Positions 36,481 to 44,613 of a stretch of 61,684 bases of DNA are shown here, piece after piece. Source of the stretch: Actinomycetes bacterium. Its GTDB lineage: Bacteria; Actinomycetota; Acidimicrobiia; Acidimicrobiales; Ilumatobacteraceae. The DNA lies in NCBI GenBank assembly GCA_025359865.1, contig JANYDH010000094.1, forward strand, positions 1-61,684, given 5' to 3'. A model generated the notes under the pieces. That model searched no databases. It had not been told where the DNA came from and saw only the letters and a list, made by a program, of their open reading frames with translations. The position numbers were made by a program, and so were the translations under genes. Within the stretch, counting starts at the first letter, position 1. Every line of letters begins with the position of its first letter.

Positions 36481-37884
36481 TCAGGCGGGCATCCAGTTGC
36501 CGTGGAAACCGCTCGGCACCCTGCGCGGCAGGTGGATCCGGGCTACCGGGCCGCTAGCCATGTCGCGGGCATCGATGATGCACAGATCGGTCTGCTCGGT
36601 AGCGAGGTCGGTGGCATACACCATCAGCCAGCCGTCGTTTTCGGCTGCCCCGTCCACATCAGGGGCGAACACAGCCTCGCCGATGGTGGTGCCTTCACCG
36701 AATGCGTACAGGAGTTCTGCATTGGTCTGCAGGTCGTACCGCACGATCGCGTTGAACCCGATTGTCATCGGTCCGTCGACGGTGGCAGATGCGTAGCCGT
36801 ACTGGTGCGGCAATCCCATTCGGTCGTCGTGGTGGCGTGGGAAATCGCTGCGCAAATCGCTGACGATCTCCTCGTGGCAGGTGCCGGCGGCCAGGTCGAT
36901 CGTCCACTTCGTCAGACCGATCCCCTTCGTCGAGGCCATCGCCCCGATGTCGTCGGCACCCGCTTCGAAATCGAGGTCGATGCCCGGCATGCGGCACCCG
37001 AACGCCACGATCGTGTTGCCGTCCTCCCAGGCGTTCAGGAAGTGGAAGACGTAGCAGGGCTCGATATCGAACCACCGCACATCGGCATTGCTGCCGTGGC
37101 GTGGGATGACGCCGATCCGGGCGCCGTACTGAGGCTGGAACATCGACTCGCCGGACATGGTGGCAGCTACCACAGCGGGCAGATCGAAGAACAACGAATG
37201 GTTTCTCGTGGTGAGGAAGTCGTGCATCATCACGCCACGCGGCAGTTCGATCTCGGCTGAGTGGGTCAGTACCCCCGACCGGTCGGCTACGTGATAGCGC
37301 AGGAATGGGGGGCCGGCGACCGGGTCGTAGCCGAAGAAGATCAGCTCGCCGGTTTCGGTGCACCACTTCGGGTGCGCGGTCATCGCCCCGAGCAACGTGC
37401 CGTTGAAGTCGGATTGTCCGACGGTGTCGAGCTCTCGGGTGATGACGGTCGGCAAGCCGCCCTCCCACAACGCCAGGTACTTGCCGGCATGGGCGACGAT
37501 GTTGGTGTTGGCGGCGTTCTTGAAGATGCCGCATTCCTCCATCAGCTCGGCCGGGGGAAACGTGAAGTTGAGGATGCCTCCGAACAACCCGTGGCCAGCG
37601 GCGCGCTCGTGGCCGAGCCCTGGTGTGTCGACCCAGCGGTTCTTGTAACGCGCACGCCCGCCGTCGAGGTACACGGCATGCACCATGCCGTCACCGTCGA
37701 ACCAGTGGTATCGACCTGGCGGCGCGAACTGCGGATTCGCCCCGTTGCGCATGTACACGCCCGTCAGTTGTGACGGGATGGTGCCGGTGACGGCGAGGTC
37801 GTGCACGTCGAGCTCGTCGTGCACCGGGGCGAACACCCCGGCGAGAAATGGGCTGATCTCTGGCTGGTCAAGGGTCGCGGTCAT
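36481..37884 (-). CDS. Carotenoid cleavage oxygenase (RPE65/apocarotenoid family)
   Basis: The 467-residue non-heme iron enzyme cleaves a double bond in carotenoids or stilbenes. Its four iron-binding histidines are visible in TAHPKW, MMHDF, FHFLNAW and the C-terminal GFHGNWMP. The N-terminal pattern GVYMRNGANPQF and HWFDGDGMVHAVY is typical. Length and order agree with the family. The ATG at 37884 (MTATLDQPEISPFLAG) is chosen because longer frames run into the next gene. Product could be retinal or another apocarotenoid; no rhodopsin or carotenoid-synthesis gene is in the window. Confidence 0.92.
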   Translation of the reverse strand: MTATLDQPEISPFLAGVFAPVHDELDVHDLAVTGTIPSQLTGVYMRNGANPQFAPPGRYHWFDGDGMVHAVYLDGGRARYKNRWVDTPGLGHERAAGHGLFGGILNFTFPPAELMEECGIFKNAANTNIVAHAGKYLALWEGGLPTVITRELDTVGQSDFNGTLLGAMTAHPKWCTETGELIFFGYDPVAGPPFLRYHVADRSGVLTHSAEIELPRGVMMHDFLTTRNHSLFFDLPAVVAATMSGESMFQPQYGARIGVIPRHGSNADVRWFDIEPCYVFHFLNAWEDGNTIVAFGCRMPGIDLDFEAGADDIGAMASTKGIGLTKWTIDLAAGTCHEEIVSDLRSDFPRHHDDRMGLPHQYGYASATVDGPMTIGFNAIVRYDLQTNAELLYAFGEGTTIGEAVFAPDVDGAAENDGWLMVYATDLATEQTDLCIIDARDMASGPVARIHLPRRVPSGFHGNWMPA

Positions 37885-37913
37885 GATCGAACCATATTCG
37901 TTCCCAACCCCGG

Positions 37914-38171
37914 CTAACGACGTGAGCGACCCGACACCGCCTGCAGCACCAGCAGCAGCAACACCGCTCCGAGCGCCGCGACCAAAACGGCACGCAGATC
38001 GAACTCGGTGATGCCCTTCGCGCCTGCTGCTTGCATGAGCGCGCCTCCGATGAGGGCGCCGAGCACGCCGACGACCATCGTATACAGACACCCCGCACGG
38101 TTGTCGCGCACGATCCATCGGGCCAAGCCCCCAGCGAGAAGTCCGACTACCACCCATGCGAGGAAACTCAT
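37914..38171 (-). CDS. GlsB/YeaQ/YmgE-family membrane protein
   Basis: The 85-residue protein has three membrane segments and the transglycosylase-associated pattern MSFLAWVVVGLLAGGLARWI ... GCLYTMVVGVLGALIGG. The family is stress-linked, with no firm biochemical role. It is upstream of the carotenoid oxygenase gene on the same strand (29 bases) and divergent from the ABC exporter. Confidence 0.88.
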   Translation of the reverse strand: MSFLAWVVVGLLAGGLARWIVRDNRAGCLYTMVVGVLGALIGGALMQAAGAKGITEFDLRAVLVAALGAVLLLLVLQAVSGRSRR

Positions 38172-38194
38172 CCCGCCATACTACGACCGACGTA

Positions 38195-40081
38195 ATGTCG
38201 ACGTTGATGGCAACGCCCACCCCGCAGAGCGCCGGAACCTCGGCTGCAGCGACACCCGCGTCGGCTATCCCGGTATCCGGGTCCGGGTGGCCGTTGCTGC
38301 GCGCAGTGCTTCGAGAACAACGCCGCGGGCTGATCCTCGGAATGGCCGTCGGCTTGATGTGGAGTGTCGGCAAGGTCACGGTGCCGCGGCTTACGCGCCT
38401 CGCGATCGATCACGGCGTGCTCGGCACCGGCTCATTGTGGTTCTGGACGGGACTCATCGCCGCCGCCGCGGTCATTGCCGGAGTGTTCTCCGGGTGGCGC
38501 AGATACATCGCGTTCCGAGAGAGCAGGCTGACCGAGACCCGACTTCGCGAGCAGATCTACGCGCATATTCAACGCCTGCATGTCGGCTATCACGATCGCA
38601 CGCAGACGGGGCAGTTGATGAGCCGCTCCTCGAGCGACCTCCAGCAGATTCAAGGATTCGTGGTGATGATCCCGATCACGGCATCGAGCCTGGCGATGGT
38701 GGCCGGTGTCGTGGTCGTCCTGTTCACCTCTCAGCCGATGTTGGCATTAATCGCGCTCGCCCCCTTGCCGTTCGTGAACCTGCTGGCGCAGCGGTTCTCG
38801 CGCAGCATTCACCCTGCGGTCCTTGCCGTGCAGGCCGAGCAGGCGCAACTCGCCACGGTGGTCGAAGAAACCGTGAGTGGCGTCCGAGTGATCAAGGGGT
38901 TCGGGTCCGAAGCGGTGCAGGCCGCCAAGTTGCACGTGGAGGCCGACGACATCCGTCGTGTCTCACTGCAGGCGGCGAGGATCAGAAGTTCATTTCTGCC
39001 GGCATTGGATCTCATCCCGAACCTAGGGTTGCTCGCCGTGCTGGCCATCGGCGGCCATAGGGTGCTCGACGGCCGTATGACGTACGGGCAGATGCTCGAG
39101 TTCTTGCAGTACATCGCGATGGTCGTGGCACCATTGCGCTCAATCGGCATGACCGTCGCCTTTGGTCAGCGCGCCGCAGCAGCGCTGATTCGCGTGAACG
39201 AGGTGCTCAGCACTGTTCCAACGGTGGCCGATTCCGTGCATCCGGAGGTTCTGCCGACAACCGAGCCGAACGGCGCGGTGCTGTTCGAAGCCGTGAGATT
39301 CGGCTATGACCCCGAGCAGCCGGTATTGGATGGGTTCGATCTCCGGATCGAAGCAGGCACATCGGTGGCGATCGTGGGCGCGACAGGCAGCGGAAAGTCG
39401 ACAATTGCCCGCCTGCTGACCCGGTTCTACGACGTGCAGCAGGGCGCCGTTCGCATCGACGGACTCGACGTGCGCAACCTCCGGCTCACGGATCTCCGCC
39501 ACGCCGTGAGCATCGTGTTCGAAGATACGTTCCTGTTCAACGACAGCGTCACGGGCAACATCGCCTTCGCCCGCCCAGATGCCGACATCGCCGACATTCA
39601 TCGTGCCGCGCTGCTGGCGGGCGCTGACGATTTCGTGAGGATGTTGCCGCACGGGTACGACACGGTCATCGGTGAGCGTGGCTTCTCGCTCAGTGGAGGC
39701 CAGCGCCAACGAATCGCGATCGCGCGGGCGATCCTTGCCGACCCTCGAGTTCTTGTGCTCGACGATGCCACGAGCGCGGTCGATCCATCAAAAGAGCATG
39801 AGATTCGCGATGCCATGGCAACCGTCATGCGCGGCAGAACCACGATCGTGATCGCACACCGTCCGGGCACGATTGCGCTTGCCGATCGTGTGGTCCTGGT
39901 AGATGGCGGCAAGGTGCTCGCAGCCGGCACCCACGATGAACTGCTTTCGACGAACGAGCGCTACCGCGAGGTTCTCGCGGCATTGACCGCCGAGGATGAT
40001 CCACCGGTGCTGGATGCAGGAGTTGCGGATGCTGGAGCTACGGGCGGCGGACGACCTGGCGTGGGAGGTGATGCACGATGA
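38195..40081 (+). CDS. ABC exporter half-transporter A (ABCB/LmrCD type)
   Basis: The 628-residue protein has an N-terminal six-helix membrane domain (about 45-330) and a C-terminal nucleotide-binding domain. Walker A is GATGSGKST, signature LSGGQRQRIA, and Walker B VLVLDDATSAVD has Asp in place of the usual Glu. That loss of the catalytic Glu marks the degenerate site of heterodimeric exporters, with the partner downstream carrying the Glu. It begins at ATG 38195, 24 bases from the divergent GlsB-type gene. The substrate, likely a drug or lipid, is not deducible. Confidence 0.9.
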   Translation: MSTLMATPTPQSAGTSAAATPASAIPVSGSGWPLLRAVLREQRRGLILGMAVGLMWSVGKVTVPRLTRLAIDHGVLGTGSLWFWTGLIAAAAVIAGVFSGWRRYIAFRESRLTETRLREQIYAHIQRLHVGYHDRTQTGQLMSRSSSDLQQIQGFVVMIPITASSLAMVAGVVVVLFTSQPMLALIALAPLPFVNLLAQRFSRSIHPAVLAVQAEQAQLATVVEETVSGVRVIKGFGSEAVQAAKLHVEADDIRRVSLQAARIRSSFLPALDLIPNLGLLAVLAIGGHRVLDGRMTYGQMLEFLQYIAMVVAPLRSIGMTVAFGQRAAAALIRVNEVLSTVPTVADSVHPEVLPTTEPNGAVLFEAVRFGYDPEQPVLDGFDLRIEAGTSVAIVGATGSGKSTIARLLTRFYDVQQGAVRIDGLDVRNLRLTDLRHAVSIVFEDTFLFNDSVTGNIAFARPDADIADIHRAALLAGADDFVRMLPHGYDTVIGERGFSLSGGQRQRIAIARAILADPRVLVLDDATSAVDPSKEHEIRDAMATVMRGRTTIVIAHRPGTIALADRVVLVDGGKVLAAGTHDELLSTNERYREVLAALTAEDDPPVLDAGVADAGATGGGRPGVGGDAR

Positions 40082-41889
40082 TGGGGATGGGTGGTGCCAT
40101 CAGCGACGAAGACAGGCTGGATCGCTCCGAGACGGGCAAGGTGCTCCGCCGGTCGCTCGAGTTCGCGCAGCCGTACCGGCGCTACATCACGTTGGCGCTC
40201 ACCTACGTGACGGCTACCACGATGTGCACGGTTGCCGGCCCGCTGATCGTGGCATTCGCGATCGACAACGGACTCAGCAAAGGAAGTGCCTCCGCGCTGA
40301 ACGGCGCCGTGATCGTGTACTGCGTCGTGGTAGGCGTGAACTACCTCGCTGGTCGTCAGCAGTACCTCGCGATCAACACCGCAGGCGAAGGATTCCTCCG
40401 CGACCTGCGGGTGCGGGTGTTCGACCGCCTGCAAACACAGTCGATGGCGTTCTACGACCGCAACAAGGCAGGCGTGCTGGTTGCCAGGATGACGGCCGAC
40501 ATCGAAAGCATGGGCGAGTTGATCCAATGGGGGCTGCTGCAGTTCGTGAGTGCTGGTCTGTTGCTCGTGTTGACGTTGCTCGTGTTGGCGATCAAGAGCT
40601 GGCAATTGATGCTCGTCGTGTTGCTCGTCCTGCCGATCTTGATCATCGCCTCCGTCAGGTTTCAGCGACGCTCCAACAAGGCCTACCTCGACGTGCGCGA
40701 GAACGTCGGTCACACGCTGTCGTCCCTGCAGGAAGGCATCGCCGGAGTGCGAGTCATCCAGGCCTATGACCGCGAGGACGAACAGATCCGGCGGTTTACG
40801 ACCACCAGCCGAAGGCTCTACGCCTCGCACCTGCATTCGGTGAAGATCAGCGTGGGTTACTTCGGTTTGGTCGAGTTCGTCGGTGTTTTCGCCATCGCAT
40901 TAGTTGTTGGCGTGGGCGGGTGGCTATCACATCGCGGTTCGATCACCGTCGGTACCGTGGCGGCGTTCGTGTTGTTGCTGGCCAACCTGTTCGACCCGGT
41001 ACAGCAACTGTCGCAGCTCTACAACACTGTGCAGTCGGCGGCAGCATCGCTGCACAAACTGTACGGGCTGATCGACACCGTACCCGATGTGGCCGAGCAC
41101 CCCCATCCGGTGCACCTCGCCGCCGCCGGAGCGTTGGTCGCCCACGATCTGTCGTTCACCTATGACGGTGCTGAACGACCCGCGCTGTCGCATGTGTCGT
41201 TAGTCGTCGCGCCAGGTGAGCGACTTGCGTTGGTCGGCCCCACCGGCGCTGGCAAGAGCACGCTTGCGAAGTTGCTCTCACGGCTGTACGACCCGACCAC
41301 CGGAGAGGTCACATTTGCCGACGTCGATCTTCGCCTCGCTGCGCTTGCATCATTGCGCGAGCGAGTTGTAGTGGTGCCGCAGGAGGGCTTTCTTTTCGGC
41401 GGCACGATTCGCGAGAACATCCGATTCGCCCGCCCCACAGCCACCGACCAAGAGGTGGCTGATGCGCTCGCGTCGATCGGTGTGCTCGACCGGTTCGAAG
41501 AGTTCCCCGAGGGACTCGAAACCGAAGTGCGCGAGCGGGGCTCACGCCTGTCGGCCGGCGAGCGTCAACTGGTGTCGCTTGCCCGCGCTGCCCTGGTCGA
41601 CCCTGCCGTACTCGTACTCGACGAGGCCACCAGCAACCTCGATCCGGGCACCGAGGCAGTGGTCGAAAACGCACTCGAACATCTGATGACGGGCCGCACG
41701 GTGATCGTCGTAGCGCACCGTCTGTCGACGGTTCGACGTGCCGACCGGATCGCAGTGGTCGATCACGCTCGGCTCGTCGAACTGGGTACCCACGACGAAC
41801 TGGTGGCCCTGGGCGGCCGCTACGCCGCCTTGGCCGCTGCGTGGGCACGATCTCAACCGAACGCCGAACCATCCGTCGGGCCGGGCTGA
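40078..41889 (+). CDS. ABC exporter half-transporter B (ABCB/LmrCD type)
   Basis: The 603-residue partner has six membrane helices and a nucleotide-binding domain with Walker A GPTGAGKST, signature LSAGERQLVSLA and Walker B VLVLDEATSNLD, including the catalytic Glu. Its start overlaps the previous stop by four bases (ATGA), so the two subunits are translationally coupled. Together they form the heterodimer, with one full catalytic site. Confidence 0.92.
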   Translation: MMGMGGAISDEDRLDRSETGKVLRRSLEFAQPYRRYITLALTYVTATTMCTVAGPLIVAFAIDNGLSKGSASALNGAVIVYCVVVGVNYLAGRQQYLAINTAGEGFLRDLRVRVFDRLQTQSMAFYDRNKAGVLVARMTADIESMGELIQWGLLQFVSAGLLLVLTLLVLAIKSWQLMLVVLLVLPILIIASVRFQRRSNKAYLDVRENVGHTLSSLQEGIAGVRVIQAYDREDEQIRRFTTTSRRLYASHLHSVKISVGYFGLVEFVGVFAIALVVGVGGWLSHRGSITVGTVAAFVLLLANLFDPVQQLSQLYNTVQSAAASLHKLYGLIDTVPDVAEHPHPVHLAAAGALVAHDLSFTYDGAERPALSHVSLVVAPGERLALVGPTGAGKSTLAKLLSRLYDPTTGEVTFADVDLRLAALASLRERVVVVPQEGFLFGGTIRENIRFARPTATDQEVADALASIGVLDRFEEFPEGLETEVRERGSRLSAGERQLVSLARAALVDPAVLVLDEATSNLDPGTEAVVENALEHLMTGRTVIVVAHRLSTVRRADRIAVVDHARLVELGTHDELVALGGRYAALAAAWARSQPNAEPSVGPG

Positions 41890-41902
41890 TCCGCCGGCAG
41901 GT

Positions 41903-42661
41903 TCAGCTCTTTTCGAACACGAGCACGAACTCGAGCAGGCCGTGGTCTTCGGTCTCGATGGTGCCGAACGAAGGGTTGGTGATGCTGTAGTCAGCGAACA
42001 CCACCGGGATATTGCCGAGCACGCCGATCTTGCCGTTCTTCTGCGTGGCCGACAGTTCGAACGTCACGCTGTTCGTGACGCCGCGCAGGGTGAGATCGCC
42101 CGTCGCCGTGGTAGTGATCTCTGTGCCATCGGCCGGTACCGCCCCGAAGTCGATCGGCGAGGTCAGGACGAACGTCGATGTGGGGAACTGGTCGACCGAC
42201 ATGACACGCCCGTTGAACTGGCTGTCGCGGCGGCTCTCGTCACTGATGAAGTTGGTCATGTCGACGGTGAACTTGGCGGCGGTGGCCTTTGTCCCGGCGA
42301 GAGTCAGTGAGCCGGTCACGGTGTGGGTCTCGCCGACGGCTTCGGTATCGAACCCGTTGATGCTCTCTTTCACCCGGTAGCGCAGCGTTGAGGCCTGGGT
42401 GATGGTCCAGTCGCCGTCCACGCCGGATCCGCTGTCGGCGGCCGTCGTTGCTGTCGTCGTTGCTGTCGCTGCTGCTGTCGTGGCGGTCGTCGCCGCAGCG
42501 GTTGTCGCCGGCACCGTCGCATCGAGTGCATCGATCACATCGCTGCTGGAAAGCTTGTCGGGTGCCTTGTTGATGAACTTGGCGTAGATGAACGAACCAG
42601 CTACAACGAGCACGGCGAGAGCGATGACGACTGCGACGATCTTCTTCCAGTGTTTCTGCAT
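41903..42661 (-). CDS. YceI-family protein with N-terminal membrane anchor
   Basis: The 252-residue protein has an N-terminal membrane segment (KKIVAVVIALAVLVVAGSFIYA) then a Thr/Ala-rich linker (ATTAAATTATTAAATATTTA, from short repeats) and a lipocalin-like YceI domain (WTITQASTLRYRVKES, FNGRVMSVDQFPTSTF, GDLTLRGVTNSVTF). YceI proteins bind polyprenoids or similar lipids outside the membrane. It converges with the ABC exporter; the role there is not shown by sequence. Confidence 0.88.
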   Translation of the reverse strand: MQKHWKKIVAVVIALAVLVVAGSFIYAKFINKAPDKLSSSDVIDALDATVPATTAAATTATTAAATATTTATTAADSGSGVDGDWTITQASTLRYRVKESINGFDTEAVGETHTVTGSLTLAGTKATAAKFTVDMTNFISDESRRDSQFNGRVMSVDQFPTSTFVLTSPIDFGAVPADGTEITTTATGDLTLRGVTNSVTFELSATQKNGKIGVLGNIPVVFADYSITNPSFGTIETEDHGLLEFVLVFEKS

Positions 42662-42812
42662 GACGTTCCTTACGGTTGGGGTGTGGAATTGGTTCGCGGT
42701 TCAGCGAGCGATGAGGTAGTTCCGGTGCCACCTCGAGCCATGCGTGGCTCGGCGGGAGTTGATGAACCTACCGGACGCCCCTTGTGCGTCGGATGGCACG
42801 TAGATTTGGGGC

Positions 42813-43370
42813 GTGGCCCGAGATCGCATATACACCAAAGCCGGAGACGATGGAACGACCGGACTGTTCTACGGTGGCCGAGTCCGCAAAGACAGCGAAC
42901 TGCCAGCAGCATATGGCACCGTCGACGAGGCCCAGGCAGTACTCGGACTGGCCCGCGCCGCCGCCGGACCTGGCTCACCCGTTGACGACCTGCTCGTGCC
43001 GATCATGCGTGATCTCTACGTGTTGATGGCCGAACTGGCGACGATGCCCGAGAATCGTTCGAAACTGTCACCCGGTTCGTCGTTGGTGACCAACGACATG
43101 GTCACACGACTCGAGCACCTGATCGACACCCTCGACGAGCAGTTCGTTCACCCCACCGAGTTCGTCGTTCCAGGAGGCAACACCGTTGGGGCCTGGCTCG
43201 ACCTGGGGCGAACCGTGGTACGCCGCGCCGAGCGCCTGTCGCTTGTGGCTGCGCTGGCGCCATCGCAGGTGGTTCCGTATTTGAACCGTTTGTCCGATCT
43301 GTTGTGGACGATGGCTCGTTGGCACGAAGGCACCAGTTTGATCGCAAAGGATGCATGGCCAGCACCGTGA
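42813..43370 (+). CDS. pduO: PduO-type cob(I)alamin adenosyltransferase
   Basis: The 185-residue trimeric enzyme converts cob(I)alamin and ATP to adenosylcobalamin. The N-terminal signature RIYTKAGDDGTTGLFYGGRV is diagnostic, and FVVPGGNTVGAWLDLGRTVVRRAER with the conserved Arg/Asp/Glu residues follows. The GTG start is fixed by the signature position. It would supply the cofactor required by the CarH-like regulator at 4226, though the two are 38 kb apart. Confidence 0.93.
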   Translation: MARDRIYTKAGDDGTTGLFYGGRVRKDSELPAAYGTVDEAQAVLGLARAAAGPGSPVDDLLVPIMRDLYVLMAELATMPENRSKLSPGSSLVTNDMVTRLEHLIDTLDEQFVHPTEFVVPGGNTVGAWLDLGRTVVRRAERLSLVAALAPSQVVPYLNRLSDLLWTMARWHEGTSLIAKDAWPAP

Positions 43371-43410
43371 TCACATGGCGGCTGTGAGACCCCTTCGTTA
43401 GGTTGTCCGC

Positions 43411-44613
43411 ATGCGACTACTCCACACCAGCGACTGGCATCTCGGGCGTTGCTTCGGCGCGCATTCTCTGTTGCACGACCAACAACGGATGATCAATCAA
43501 ATCGTATCCGTCGCCCGCGATGCAGCAATCGATCTTGTCGTCATCGCTGGTGACGTTTTCGATCGTGCCATTCCTCCCACCGAGGCAGTGGTGCTGCTGC
43601 GCGAAGCGTTGCGCGCCCTGCGTGCCACAGGCGCGCAGGTGGCGCTCATTGCCGGCAATCACGACGGGGCCGAACGAATCGCCGCGTACGACGGGTTGCT
43701 CCAGCCAGGGTTGCACCTTGCCGGTGGATTCCGGCATGCAGGACGGATCATCGACCTCGACTTCGCCGATGGGCCGTTGCACGTGGTGCTGGTCCCGTTT
43801 CTCGACCCGTTGATGGCCCCCGAGGGTGAGCCGGCCGAGGGTGATCCGGCCGCTCGTGAGCCCGATTCCGAAGCGGATGGTGAAGAAGATGGTGAGGTCG
43901 TTGTTGGCCGACGCCGTCGCCCAAGCCATGCTTCGGTCCTTTCGCATCGGCTCGCTGCGGCCCGTGCCCAGGTGGCCGGTCGACGGTCGGTGGTGGTCGC
44001 TCACGCGTTCGTTGCGGGCGCCGCCGTGTCCGACTCCGAGCGTGAGCTCAGCGTCGGCGGAGTTGATCACGTCCCGGTCGATGTGTTCGACGGGTTCACC
44101 TATGTGGCGCTCGGGCACCTCCATCGGCCTCAGTGCATCAGCCGGCCCTGCGTGCGGTACAGCGGCACACCGCTCGCCTATTCCTTCAGCGAGACCGAAC
44201 CGAAATCGGTCACCGTCGTCGATCTTCAGGCCGGCTGTGAACCAGCGATCGAGGTCGTGCCGCTGGGGATGTGTAGAGGGGTCGCCACCATCGAAGGCAC
44301 CTTGCAGCAACTGCTCGATGGTTCCGAGTTCGCCGAAGACGAGACCCGTTGGGTCCGTGCTCGCGTCACCGATAACGGCGCGCTGCTCGAGCCGATGGCA
44401 CGCCTTCGCGAGCGGTTTCCCTTTGCAGTCGAACTCAACCGTACAGCTGTCGGGGGTGGTGCCGCTGCTACAGCGGGCCAGATCAGCGGCCGTCGGCGAA
44501 CCCCGCTCGAGGCGGCGTGCGACTTCTGGTCGGCCAGCGCCGGTGAAGCGGCTTCACCCGAGATCGTCCACATGCTGCAGGCCGCTCTCACGGCAGTGAG
44601 GGTCGACGGATGA
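43411..44613 (+). CDS. sbcD: SbcD, Mre11-type nuclease subunit
   Basis: The 400-residue protein contains the metallophosphoesterase motifs in order: LHTSDWHLGR, VIAGDVFDRA, IAGNHDG, VVVAHAFVAG and ALGHLHRP. It forms the nuclease of the SbcCD complex that opens DNA hairpins and blocked ends. An acidic stretch (EPAEGDPAAREPDSEADGEE) near residues 138-160 is an insertion of short repeats. The gene overlaps sbcC by four bases (ATGA). Confidence 0.93.
   Translation: MRLLHTSDWHLGRCFGAHSLLHDQQRMINQIVSVARDAAIDLVVIAGDVFDRAIPPTEAVVLLREALRALRATGAQVALIAGNHDGAERIAAYDGLLQPGLHLAGGFRHAGRIIDLDFADGPLHVVLVPFLDPLMAPEGEPAEGDPAAREPDSEADGEEDGEVVVGRRRRPSHASVLSHRLAAARAQVAGRRSVVVAHAFVAGAAVSDSERELSVGGVDHVPVDVFDGFTYVALGHLHRPQCISRPCVRYSGTPLAYSFSETEPKSVTVVDLQAGCEPAIEVVPLGMCRGVATIEGTLQQLLDGSEFAEDETRWVRARVTDNGALLEPMARLRERFPFAVELNRTAVGGGAAATAGQISGRRRTPLEAACDFWSASAGEAASPEIVHMLQAALTAVRVDG

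Noticed and set aside
42662-42812. Cobalamin riboswitch upstream of the adenosyltransferase
   Set aside because: The 151-base gap shows no B12-box-like sequence or suitable folding pattern that I can recognise.
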